Assembly (NCBI GenBank): GCA_018907035.1
Contig: JACCIC010000125.1
Coordinates: forward strand, 1,364,001 to 1,428,000
DNA from: Sycobia sp. Sy_11
Lineage: Eukaryota > Arthropoda > Insecta > Hymenoptera > Epichrysomallidae
Direction of reading: 5' to 3'
Length of the DNA stretch: 64,000 nucleotides
This document shows, piece by piece, positions 54,701 through 64,000 of this stretch. Each line of letters opens with the position of its first letter. Positions within the stretch are counted from its first letter, which is position 1. Both the position numbers and the translations under genes were made by a program. Under the pieces are notes generated by a model. The model did no database searches, was not told the DNA's origin, and saw only the letters and a program-made list of their open reading frames with translations.

Positions 54701-55600
54701 TGCATCACGGACATCGATTATGTGGTCGGTCAAATGCGTGCAACCGAGAGGCCGATCAACAGGTGGTAATATCCGGTCGAGGGCTCAACGTTAACTGTCG
54801 TCTATGTCGGCTAGACCTATCGAGGCAAGCAAATATGCCAAAGTAACGGAGACGACGCAGAGTTATAGTGGAACGAGATTCGCTGCACCCTTGGTCGACA
54901 TAGTAAGATGAACGCATTGAAAGTGCGATAGAAATTCGCACCTAGCATACAGTCATTTTCCAAGTCTGGAATTATGATGACGTGTAACTCCATTTCGACG
55001 ACTGCAATTGCAAAAGGAAGGACCGCCTGGTCTACTATCGGCTTAATTTTTTCCGTGGCAAGTCGAGCGACAAATCCGGGAAAGGCTCAAACTAGACGAA
55101 CGAGGGCAGATGCTCCAAGAGCTGTGCGAGCTCCGATTGCTCCGAAAGCTGCGCGAGCAGCCGCTGCATGGAGCAGTGTATATATGCAAAACTCGCCTAT
55201 GCCCACCTGTATCCACCGTGATGAATACCGATCGGGGTCGAAATTTGTGGTCGAGTCAGCGGAGTCACAGTCATGATGCTTCTCCTTTATAAACAGTAGG
55301 GGGCAATCATCATTATCCTGTATCCTTGCAGCTGCCTGCTGATCTTCTGAAATGTCACGGACCGTAGGGGCAAATTAGTCCTCATTTACTCGCCGGTTTT
55401 AGATTTCCCGAACATTTTGGAAAACTGCGTAAGGTGTGGCCTGGCCATCTACAGCCTCAGCACAGAAATCGTGCGTCAGGACCTATTGCATGACCCTTAT
55501 TACGGTCGGTGAGAGACTTGCGCACAAGCTTTCGCCTGAAGGGAGACTTTTATAGTTCCTCTGAGGTCGACTCTCTGCTCTTCCCTGCACGCGGCGACCT
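54701..55600 (-). pseudogene. Gypsy 3 linker/protease region, decayed
   Basis: Between gag and RT. Minus-strand text is fragmentary, and the order and length fit nucleocapsid plus protease. I could not place an active-site DTG/DSG with confidence. Plus-strand open frames here are shadows. Confidence 0.4.
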
Positions 55601-56758
55601 CAGGCGAGTTTCGCGACTGCTCTTTTTCACCGTAAAAGCTACGACTTGTAGTGCTTAAAAATCAGGTGAGGCGGCTTCAAATCAGATTCTTGTAAAGCTT
55701 CCCGCACCAGAGCTTTGAAGTTCGGCGGCCTAACGTCCACAGCCGCGATTTTCGGCTTCAGACGCGTGCGAGACGTGTCCATCGGCTTGAAGTTGCGCTC
55801 TGCGTCGAGGACGCATTCAGCCTCTCAAGCAAGCTCAATTAGCCGATTTACACTCGTAATCTTCTCCCGTAGAACTAACTTCTGTATTTTCGGTTGTAGA
55901 TTACGGTATATGAGGGCAAGCTGATTGTCGTCCGGCCGGCTCTTCGAACCAGTTCAGGATCGTCAGCAAGCAGAACACATAATAACGTGTTGGGTCGCGT
56001 TTGGTCTATGTGCGCCGCTGTGCCTCGGTCATCAGTTCGGCTTGGAAGCGTCTGCCGACGCCGTAGCAGCTTCGGACCACGTGGCAGAACTCTTTCTACC
56101 TGTTCAAATCCTTCCGGGAGAGGCGGTATCAGTATAAAGCGACGCCGTCTAATAGCTCCGTCATGGCATTAAGCATGTCCTCGTTCGTAAGCGACATCAA
56201 CCTGTGGCATTCCCTTAGTGCCATTGAACCGGATTTTCCATTAGCACAGGGTTTTACCGATGTCTGTGCGCTGGGACAAAGTACTCAATAGTGTCGATCG
56301 AGTTGTATCAATGGACGAATTGATCACATGTCAATGGTTAATATCATTTCCCCCTTTCCAGGGCCTTGGTACCGAAGATGGTAAAGATTGTAAGTATCTT
56401 GGAAAGTGACGCGATCGCGTCGCGGAGTGTTGTGCAACTGTTGCTGGATGTTAAGCAATGTCTGTTGCAGGTCTTGGATTATGCCGTTCTGTTGTCGCAT
56501 CCAAGTCTGTAGCATTTCCTGCAGGCTGCCTAGTGCAGAGCTAATTGCCTGACTGTCTTTGAGACTAGCAGCCTGAGACTCGGTTGTTGTCTCTGACGCA
56601 TGAAATTCGACTGGCGCCTGATGTGTAATGTCATTAGTTACACACGAGTCGAAGGACGTAGCTACGCTCGTTATGGCCGCCTGAATCGGTGATTCGTTGA
56701 CCGTGCTACATGCGAGTGGTACATGCCTATTCATTTCTACTAAATTGAAATCAATCAA
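55601..56758 (-). pseudogene. Gypsy 3 gag
   Basis: Start near 56731 (MNRHVPLACSTVNESPIQAA). The first 144-codon frame is Gln/Thr/Ser-rich, with a predicted coiled segment (LGSLQEMLQTWMRQQNGIIQ then DLQQTLLNIQQQL) and a basic RRDRVTFQD patch. After a stop at 56324 the capsid-like part reads ECVLDAERNFKPMDTSRTRL and PPNFKALVREALQESDLKPP in other frames down to about 55700. The layout is that of a Gypsy Gag; no zinc knuckle was confirmed. Confidence 0.6.
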
Positions 56759-56760
56759 AT

Positions 56761-58481
56761 TTTACATCTGTTGATTGGCAGCTGCTGTGCTAGGCCTATC
56801 GACTCTGCTCAGATTGACATCTCGAGCTTGCGGTGTGTCAGCTGATGTAGTAACTTACTCGACTTATTTCGCTTCCATATTGTTCAAAAACATGCTTTCG
56901 TTTCGTCGCGCATTGTCGAAGTAACAATGATCTTTAACAGCTTGTTATCTCTACGTGCACGTATTTTTGCGATTTCGCTCTTGCCTGCATAATCTACAAA
57001 ATTTACTGGGCTTTAATTGCCTAACAGTCTGCGGTACAGCCTGGCAGCCCTTTGAAATAGGCAACCATCATTTTTCCATTTCAGCTCCGTCGTTATGATG
57101 TCTGTCTTCTCCTCGCACAGGCTGTAAAGGCAGTAATCAAAATCGTTTGGAGGATTTCTTACCGCGATCGTTTATTAATTCAAACAAAATTTTTCCTTGT
57201 AAATTGAAAAAAAGGCGAGAAATTTTTTATTCAAGTACGGTCTGTTCTAAGCAAATTTCTGATTGATTTAACATTCTCTTTTAAAATTAAGTCTTATTCT
57301 CAGTATGTTTACAATGGAATTTAAAATTAATTAATTAAATGAATAAAAAATAATTTCTCAGTAATATTCCAGCAACGGAAGGAAACACAGCAAAAAAAAA
57401 CAAAAAATACCTATTTAAATAAACAATTAACAACTTCAAAAAAAATTCGAGAGAGAAATTATGAATTATTTAATTAATTAATGAATATTAAATTAATTAG
57501 TAAAGTAAATAGTGCAAGTAAATAACTCGTTGAGCAATGCTCATTTAACGATTATTACGAAAAGACAGTACACAGAAAAAAGAAAAATTCGTATGTTATT
57601 TTGTGATGAAAGAAGAAAATAGAGAAAAAAAAACAAAAAAAATTGTTATTTAATTATTATTTAATTAAATTGTTATTTAACAAAATTAAATTAATTATTA
57701 TTTAATTTAGTAATTTAAGTGTTATTCAATTATCCCTCAATTGCTACTATTAAACGTTTTTGTTCTTAATAATGTGTAAAATATATCCGTTTTACTTACT
57801 ATTAATTTTCTCTATTATTAAACTATTTAATATTAATTACTTTAATTAAGCAACAACAAAAAAACAAAACAACACAACACATTTATTTGACAACTCATGG
57901 GACTTAGTAGTGCCAAGAACCAATGGATGATGAGAGCAACAGCGCAAAAATGAAAATCGCAAAAAATGTAGGCGACTAATGCAAAAAATAAAAAAAAATT
58001 TTATTCTCACAAGTACAAAAAAAAACTGAAAATAATCTATTTTTAGTTACTTTGTATTTTGGAACAATTTTATTTTGTAATATTTTCAAAAATCCATACT
58101 TTTGAAGTTTGTATTTTCCCCCAAAAAAACGAAAGGGAAAAAAGTTCCACTAAAAAACACTTGTTGATGTTTCTGAAAAGGGAAAACAGAAAAAATTTTT
58201 TGAAATATAACAAAAATTTTGGTTTTTATATTTTTGTAAAGAAAAAAATCGAAAAGCGACAACACAGAAAAATTGATTTTATTATTTTCTAAAAAAAAAA
58301 GAAAAAGTTTTGCGTGAGTCGGCCTTTGTAACTACGCTCCTACGTATCTATAGAGAAGAGTCGCAATGGTCTGTGTGTGTATATACACAGGTCGACGACT
58401 TCACAAATTCATATGCTTATCGTATACCGACTGTACAATTAAATTTGTCGCGATATACTATTTATACGCTATATTTATGTA
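56761..58481. other. AT-rich region, no gene
   Basis: 56761-57150 may be leader/primer-site sequence of Gypsy 3 (read on the minus strand). 57170-58300 is extremely AT-rich with poly-A and TTAATTAA-type words. Nothing coding. Confidence 0.45.
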
Positions 58482-59196
58482 CGAGGGTGGATTGATAAGT
58501 TTCCGGCCTGGCCAAGAGATAGCGCCACTAGGCCTACTTTGAGGTGGCGTTCTATAGTACCATCCGTAGATAACTTATAGCTATAGTTTCAATCTGATCA
58601 CCATGTTAGTTTAGGTTTGAGAGCACGCTGAACAAGACGACTCTGTGTTTTTCGTAAAAATGGAAAAGCTGGAAAATCGTGCTGTCATCAAATACTTTTA
58701 TTTGAAAGGGTTAACGCAGAAGGAAATGAAAAAAGAGATGGACTGAACACTGGGGACATCTTCTCCATCATGCTCAATCGTTAAGCAGTGGGTTTCCAAG
58801 TTTAAAAAGGATCGTGTGAGCACCTCTGATGAGCCTCGCTCAAGACGCCCCATTGAGGTCACAACTCCAGATATGATCGAAAAAATCCATCAAATAGTGC
58901 TGAAAGACCGCAGATTAAAAGTGCGTGAGATAGCTGAGACCAGTAAGATGTCATATTAACGTGTACAAAATATTTTGCACCAACATTTGTATATAGAAAA
59001 GCTCTGTGCAAGATGGGTGCCGCGTTTTCTTGGGTTCAACACTACACTCCTGAAACTAAACAACAGTCTAAACAGAGGATTGGACCAGGGGAACCAACTC
59101 GGAAGATGGCAAAAACAATTTTTTTGGCGAACAACGTTATGGCTACTGTTTTTTGGGATGCAAGAGGTATTATATACATTGGTTACCTCGAAAAGG
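58482..59196 (+). mobile_element. Mariner copy 2 (irritans-like), 3'-truncated
   Basis: The left TIR CGAGGGTGGATTGATAAG follows TA (58480-58481). Transposase from ATG 58661 carries a TGA at 58744, the same TAA in 'TCATATTAACG' and the same roughly 115-base internal deletion as copy 1, with near identity from about 58750 to 59196. Similarity ends at CTCGAAAAGG. The following reading (VCRLLPLECVVKLLESMPRR) is unrelated and runs 30 codons to a TGA. No right TIR. Confidence 0.92.
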
Positions 59197-59444
59197 TCTG
59201 CAGATTGTTGCCACTAGAATGCGTCGTCAAATTATTAGAAAGCATGCCTCGGAGATATCAGGTAATTATCGACGCCGATGATGACTGGACACATTGACCA
59301 AATTGGATCATCGTTTGTAATGCGTACAATGTATACATAAGTATGAAAATTTCATCATATAAATTTTTTTCTAAATTAACACGAACACGCTCTTACTCGA
59401 TAGACTTATTGAATTTTATTAGTCAGAATGGTATTATTAAATTG
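59197..59444. other. Unassigned sequence after mariner copy 2
   Basis: Joined exactly at the mariner breakpoint. It may be the body of the Helitron-like element whose end is at 59512. No protein recognised. Confidence 0.35.
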
Positions 59445-59512
59445 TATTATTGAATTATTTAAGAAATCATTTAAATAATTATCTCGGGCAAACCTGAGAC
59501 GGGGGATCCTAG
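59445..59512 (+). mobile_element. Helitron-like 3' terminus, copy 1
   Basis: Hairpin-forming TCTCGGGCAAACCTGAGA (59482-59499), 9-base spacer, then CTAG at 59509-59512 followed by T: the layout of Helitron 3' ends (hairpin, about 10 bases, CTRR|T). A second copy ends at 61497 with about 68 bases of shared sequence. Confidence 0.6.
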
Positions 59513-59854
59513 TATACTTATATACTTCTTGAGAATTTTTATTACATTTAAATATCAAAAATAAATAAATATCTGTACTCGAAATTCTATATATCAAAAT
59601 CACATCTTTTTCAATCATAATTACTTTTTTCATTAATTACTTTATTATTATTCTTAAGCGAGCATCATTTAATTTTATATACTTTGCTTTACATGTATTT
59701 TATTGCTTATTATAGAAATTAGTTAAAAAATTATAGAAAATTCCTAATATATTCAAAATCTCCAAATTTTTAATAAATATCCAAATTCAAAAAATAGTTC
59801 GTATACGATTTTCTGTGCAAATAAATCTGAGTAAATCCGATAAAACTGCAAGTA
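59513..59854. other. AT-rich spacer
   Basis: No gene or repeat recognised between the Helitron-like end and mariner copy 3. Confidence 0.4.
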
Positions 59855-60649
59855 CGAGGGTGGATTGATAAATTTTCGGCCTGACCAAGAGATGGCGCTA
59901 AGCCTACATTGAGGTGGCATTATATAGTACCATCCTTAGATAGCTTGTAGCTATAGTTTAGGTTTAGGTTAGGTTTGAGAGCACGCTGAACAAGACGAAT
60001 CTGTGTTTTTCGTAAAAATGGAAAAGCTGGAAAATCGTGCTGTCATCAAATACTTTTATTTGAAGGGGTTAACGCCGAAGGAAATTAAAGAAGAGATGGA
60101 CTCAACTCTGGGGACATCCTCCCCATCATATTCAACCGTTAAGCAGTGGATTTCCGAGTTTAAAATGGGTCGTGTTAGCACCTCTGATGAGCTTCGCTCA
60201 GGACGCCCCATTCAGATCACAACTCCAAATATGATCGAAAAAATCCATCAAATAGTGCTTAAAGACCGCAGATTAAAAGTGCGTAAGATAGCTAAGCCCT
60301 GTAAGATATCATATGAATGTGTACAAAATATTTTGCACCAACATTTGTATATGGAAAAGCTCTGTGCAAGATGGTTGCCGCGTTTGCTAACAGTCGACCA
60401 AAAATTGATTCGAAAGAACATTTCTATCGCCAATTTGGCGTTGTATAAGCGTAATCCAAGCGAATTTTTGCGTCGATTCTTAAGCGTTGACGAAACTTGA
60501 GTCCACCACTACACTCCTGAAACCAAACAACAGTCTAAACAGTGGATTGAACCAGAAGAAGGCAAAAACAATTTTGTCGACGAACAAGGTTATGGCTACT
60601 GTTTTTTGGGATGCAAGAGGTATTATATACATTGATTACCTTGAAAAGG
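59855..60649 (+). mobile_element. Mariner copy 3 (irritans-like), 3'-truncated, without the internal deletion
   Basis: The left TIR CGAGGGTGGATTGATAAA follows TA (59853-59854). Transposase ATG 60018 is open to 60497: MEKLENRAVIKYFYLKGLTP, IEKIHQIVLKDRRLKVRKIA and LLTVDQKLIRKNISIANLAL, ending FLSVDET at a TGA where Trp would follow (first catalytic Asp region). Then HHYTPETKQQSKQWIEP and FWDARGIIYIDYLEK. Ends at TTGAAAAGG, the same position as copy 2. It includes the roughly 115 bases that copies 1 and 2 lack. No right TIR. Confidence 0.92.
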
Positions 60650-60660
60650 TAATTTAGTTA

Positions 60661-61000
60661 AGTTTAGGTATGTCGGGATAACTTCTAGGGGGAGTTTCAT
60701 GTTCGGATGATAGAATGCGATTTCCAGGTGTTTTGGAATGACTTCTACGGGGAATTTCGTATTCGGACGTTAGAAGATGATGTCCAGGTATGATGGGACG
60801 ATGTCTACGGGGAGTATCATGTTTAGTTGATAGTAAACGAAGTTCAGGTATATTGGGTCAACTTCTACGGGTAGTTTCGTTTTCGCATGATAGAATGCGA
60901 TTTCCAGACGATTTGGAACGGCTTCTACGGGGAGTATCATGTATAGTTGGTGGGAAACGATGTCCAGGTATGTCATTACGACTTCTATGAAGAGATCAGT
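60661..61000 (+). repeat. 60-bp minisatellite, about 6 units
   Basis: Exact 60-base period: units begin at about 60666, 60726, 60786, 60846, 60906 and 60966, with CAGGTAT, ACTTCTACGGGGAG and ATCATG cores. Since 60 is divisible by 3, open frames persist on both strands (60790-60990 plus, 60770-60976 minus) as 20-residue repeats. No evidence that either is translated. It starts 12-17 bases after the mariner breakpoint. Confidence 0.92.
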
Positions 61001-61200
61001 ATTCTATCATTCGAACACGCACACTCCCAGTAAGAGTCGTCCTGGGATAACTGGAAATTGTATTCTACCTCCCTAACACAAAACTCTCTATAACAGTCGT
61101 CCCGAGATATTTCCTATAGTCCGAACATGATGCTCTCTGTAAACATCATCTCGAGGCACTTGCACATTTTTTTTCTATCGCTCGAACTCGAAAGTACAAT
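61001..61200 (-). repeat. Inverted continuation of the minisatellite
   Basis: After about 61000 the units appear in reverse orientation and shorter: TTCTATCATTCGAACACGCA, GTCGTCCTGGGATAACTGGA, CAGTCGTCCCGAGATATTTC and CCGAACATGATGCTCTCTGT correspond to the reverse complement of the 60-bp unit. Three to four units of about 51-61 bases, more diverged. Confidence 0.65.
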
Positions 61201-61220
61201 TTTCTCCATTGAAGCCGTAT

Positions 61221-61223
61221 TTA

Positions 61224-61284
<61 letters not shown>
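61221..61284. repeat. (AT)n microsatellite
   Basis: Pure AT run; the Ile-Tyr open frames on both strands are artefacts. Confidence 0.95.
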
Positions 61285-61288
<4 letters not shown>

Positions 61289-61430
61289 ATAAAATGGTTG
61301 GTAAAATATCAACTTTTTGAAGTGGAGGCTACATTGAAACAGCTTTTTATACAGATGCGACGATAGGTAAATTACGGTCAATTATTTATAGAAACATAGA
61401 TTTTTATATATAGAGTACTTTTTACTTAGA

Positions 61431-61496
61431 TATTATTGAATTATTTATGAAATCGGTTAAATTATTATCTCGGGCGAAGCCGAGACGGGGATGCTA

Positions 61497-61497
<1 letters not shown>
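61431..61497 (+). mobile_element. Helitron-like 3' terminus, copy 2
   Basis: Hairpin TCTCGGGCGAAGCCGAGA (61468-61485), 8-base spacer CGGGGATG and CTAG at 61494-61497, followed by T and a long AT run. The hairpin stem is better preserved than in copy 1. The 5' end was not found. Confidence 0.65.

Positions 61498-61566
<69 letters not shown>
61498..61566. repeat. (AT)n microsatellite
   Basis: AT run directly after the Helitron-like CTAG. Confidence 0.95.
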
Positions 61567-61570
<4 letters not shown>

Positions 61571-63198
61571 GAGGGCTATTCGTAAATTTTCATCTTGAAT
61601 ACGTTCCTGTAATGTCGGTAGTGCAGAACATAGATTTTAGTTCTCCAACTTGACGCAAAATTTTTCTCTATGATGCGTAACGATCGATTCAGACTTCCGG
61701 TAATCGTGAGAAGCACTCGTTTCAAATGAATTATTTAATAAAAAATATTCTTTATAGTTCGTTTTTATTAAACTTTTTTTTACATCTTAAATATAAAATC
61801 AAAAACATATTTATGAATGGTACATTCGTATGGGATGTATTCAATAATAAATACACAATAAATGCAAATACTATCAGTTTTTATTAAAACTTCGGCAACG
61901 TGCTTGATGTATTGTAGCTTATACGTAAAAATGAAAATTTGATAGAGCGAAAGACATATGTTCGCCTATGCAAATAGTTTTTACATTTACAATATTGAAA
62001 TCTTACATACATTGTTCGATGCCTTTTGTTATGTTAAATACCAGATTTATAAATTCCAGATATGATCAAATCGATAAAGAATGAAGTTTCTAACAAGATA
62101 TTTTTGATAATTCTACGAATTCAATCAATTTCAATCAAGAATGTAACAAAAAAACGGATCTTTCTTCAATAATGATTAATAAAATAATTTTTATTAATTT
62201 TTTTATTTCATTCTGTTTTACTTTACCTTACTTTTTAATCTATAGAACTGATTATGTATGAATAATATGTTAAACTCTTTTTGTGATTCTTTAACTTATG
62301 TACAAGATAAATATTTTTGATTTTAATTTTATTTATTGTTAAAGTAGAAAATCGGTGCATCGAACAAACGAAAGAGTAAAAATATCCCTTACAGTCACAA
62401 GCTTAAAATTAGTCAACGTAAAAATCTTTCTTTACAGATTACATTTAATACTGTAAAGAACACGTTGAAGAAAAATACAAGTTTGTATATTTTAGTGCCT
62501 TTGTAAATTATAACAACATTCTTTAATGGAAAATTTAAAAAAAAATAAAAGACGAATTAATTAAATTTCATCTAATAAATTTTCTTTGAAATGAAGTATG
62601 TAAAATTCGTGTAATATTAACATAAACTATAAGTAAAAATATTTGAATCTTCTGTATACATAAGATTATTATTTTTGCACACAAAAATCTTGATTTAATT
62701 TAATTCCTCCATTATATATATTTAATAATGTTTCAAAAAATAATATGATATAAAATTTAAAAAATTGATTTCATATATTATCAAGAACAGTAAAATGTTC
62801 AAAAAAAAATATCTGCACAAAAAATAATACCAGAATGAAGAAAAAGCAGAATTATAGAATTATATTCATGGTAATTCTCGTGAGTACATTTTTATTTTTA
62901 AGCCATTGCTACAAAGACACTATAAATTAATTTGTTTTTCTTCGGAAAATCTGTTTTTTTTTTGGATCTAAAGCATACAAACTTTTAAAGACCGTTTTAT
63001 AAATATATCTATGTTGTAAACATAAATTTGACTAATGTATCGGAAAGTATTGTAACGAAAAAAAGGAAAGAGCGAGTGATCATTCAACAATTCATATGAG
63101 CTAGCATAGCAATGCTTCAAGTGTCAACATTGATGTTAAACAAATCTTACTCTATTGCTTCACTTAGCATTTTGTTTGAACCTTAAAAATCAATTCCA
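61567..63198. other. AT-rich region, probably 3' flank/UTR of the host gene
   Basis: No transposable element recognised. If the exon at 63199-63258 is real, its 3' UTR lies here on the minus strand. Confidence 0.4.
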
Positions 63199-63258
63199 TT
63201 AGTATTTATCATCTTCTTGGTCATCTCCTTCAATTTCTTCAGGAGGAGCAAAGCCATC
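63199..63258 (-). CDS. Terminal coding exon of a host gene, minus strand (partial gene)
   Basis: Minus strand: a T/A-rich tract ending TTAATTTTTAG (acceptor, AG at 63259-63260) is followed by exactly 20 codons, DGFAPPEEIEGDDQEDDKY and TAA (63199-63201). An acidic C-terminus with a final Tyr after a consensus acceptor looks like a real last exon, phase 0. The next exon would lie beyond 63300. Candidate donors on the minus strand are ATGAAG|GTAAAG near 63647 and AATAAAG|GTAAAG near 63978, but I could not chain them reliably. The gene is not recognised. Confidence 0.5.
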   Translation of the reverse strand, partial: DGFAPPEEIEGDDQEDDKY

Positions 63259-64000
63259 CTAAAAATTAAAAGAAAAATTATTATGTTCTTAAGTAAAAGT
63301 CAATCAATATTATATTGTTTTAATACTTGAAAAATTTAAAGAACAAAACATTTTCATTTTCTACTGTGCTAGCAATTAAGTAATGCAATGTACGTTTTAA
63401 AAAATTAACTAAATATTTTTTGCAGGGATAAGATTATGAGGTATCCCAACTCCAAGGAAAATAGGAAACTAATAAAGAATTTCAACATAAAATTTTTATT
63501 TATTAGTCGTGTTTAATAAAATTGTTACTAAAAAATCTTTTAATTGAACCTAACCATTTATATATTTTTTATGTAATATAATAAATTGATTAATATTGAT
63601 AAACACTTATACATAATCCCAAATTAACTGTCATGTCATAAGCTTTACCTTCATTAAATCGAAAATTGCTATAAACAATAAAAGCAATAATATAACTATA
63701 AATTTCTTTTCTAATAATTAAAAATACTACATTCATTTTGTTAGCTTGGATTCCTTTATAACTAGTTAATTAAATTAATTTATTACTTAATTGTTGTGAA
63801 GATTTTCAACTCTGATAATCAATATCATAATATATGTATATATATACATTAGCAATGTTCCAAAAAAAAGATTGATGTTGAAAAAATACAATTTTTACAT
63901 TAAAAATCACAAGCAAAACCTATGAATCCCACACATTTAACCAGAGTAAACGCGAGATGCAATCATACAGCACATTGCTTTACCTTTATTCTAAAATGAC
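63259..64000 (-). other. Presumed intron of the host gene
   Basis: AT-rich, no transposable element recognised. On the minus strand a very short open piece ending ATGAAG|GTAAAG (63647-63666) behind a TTTATAG acceptor-like site could be a micro-exon (IFDLMK). Unproven. Confidence 0.3.

Larger units (their letters stand above)
53000..56760 (-). mobile_element. Ty3/Gypsy element 3, minus strand, heavily degraded
   Basis: Reading from right to left: gag, a linker with possible protease, RT, RNase H and integrase, in Ty3/Gypsy order. A different family from elements 1 and 2. No LTRs were identified at either end; integrase stops soon after its zinc-binding domain. Many frame changes. Confidence 0.85.

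Noticed and set aside
58975..59297. Mariner-host fusion gene (transposase joined to a 30-residue tail)
   Set aside because: The transposase frame used is the wrong one, an upstream stop and a deletion kill it, and the tail matches nothing. The junction itself is kept as a finding.
60770..60990. A 20-residue repeat protein from the minisatellite
   Set aside because: Open on both strands simply because the period is a multiple of three; no start context, promoter or conservation visible.
61127..61381. Ile-Tyr repeat open frames on both strands
   Set aside because: Translation of an (AT)n tract; no flanking coding signal.
1..64000. CRISPR arrays, bacterial operons, ribosome-binding sites or rRNA genes
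   Set aside because: None seen; sequence content is eukaryotic transposable-element DNA and the tandem repeats lack CRISPR repeat-spacer structure.

Overview
The window looks like an AT-rich insect genome, most probably a hymenopteran such as an ant. This rests on the mix of elements (several mariner subfamilies, R1-type and other non-LTR retrotransposons, Ty3/Gypsy, Ty1/Copia, Polinton/Maverick and Helitron ends) and on base composition; no host gene fixes the species. Almost everything recognisable is transposable-element debris carrying stops and frameshifts. The only good candidate for host coding sequence is a 60-base terminal exon on the minus strand near the right edge (63199-63258).

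Left part (1-28.5 kb). The oldest layer is Polinton/Maverick-type (virus-like, self-synthesising) DNA. It includes a protein-primed DNA polymerase B palm fragment (1-1345), a retroviral-type integrase with chromodomain on the minus strand (2450-3070), a polymerase B N-terminal/exonuclease fragment (about 8385-11385), and a block with a P-loop ATPase, small basic proteins, a second integrase (plus strand) and virion-type proteins (22.7-28.4 kb). Later elements sit inside or between these pieces: a non-LTR RT (5155-6400), mariners at 6921-8093 and 8780-10068, a non-LTR RT on the minus strand (11390-12221), a full-span 10.3 kb Gypsy element with both LTRs (12222-22502), and a mariner (23339-24480) cleanly inserted in the ATPase gene.

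Middle (28.7-43.7 kb). A tRNA-like SINE fragment, then an R1-type LINE (28850-31910) whose 3' end carries three hairpins, two of them with covarying stems. Next come a dispersed repeat, two mariner fragments, and a second Gypsy element of the same family as the first. That element is 5'-truncated by a mariner fragment, lacks integrase and keeps one LTR (34543-39608). The stretch 39.6-43.7 kb is GC-richer, repeat-like and unclassified.

Right part (43.7-64 kb). A Copia element (about 46.96-49.96 kb) lies between degenerate direct repeats and, further out, an inverted pair of about 400-base repeats (44.2 and 52.3 kb). A mariner (50371-51650) and a minus-strand Gypsy element (53.0-56.8 kb) follow, then two 3'-truncated mariners that end at the same internal base. 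Last come two Helitron-like 3' termini, a 60-bp minisatellite that reverses orientation, long AT microsatellites, and AT-rich DNA leading to the host exon.

No element here looks intact. Interest lies in the nesting order, RNA-structure covariation, shared deletions and a conserved 3' accessory ORF in the Gypsy family. All family assignments are by eye, without database searches.
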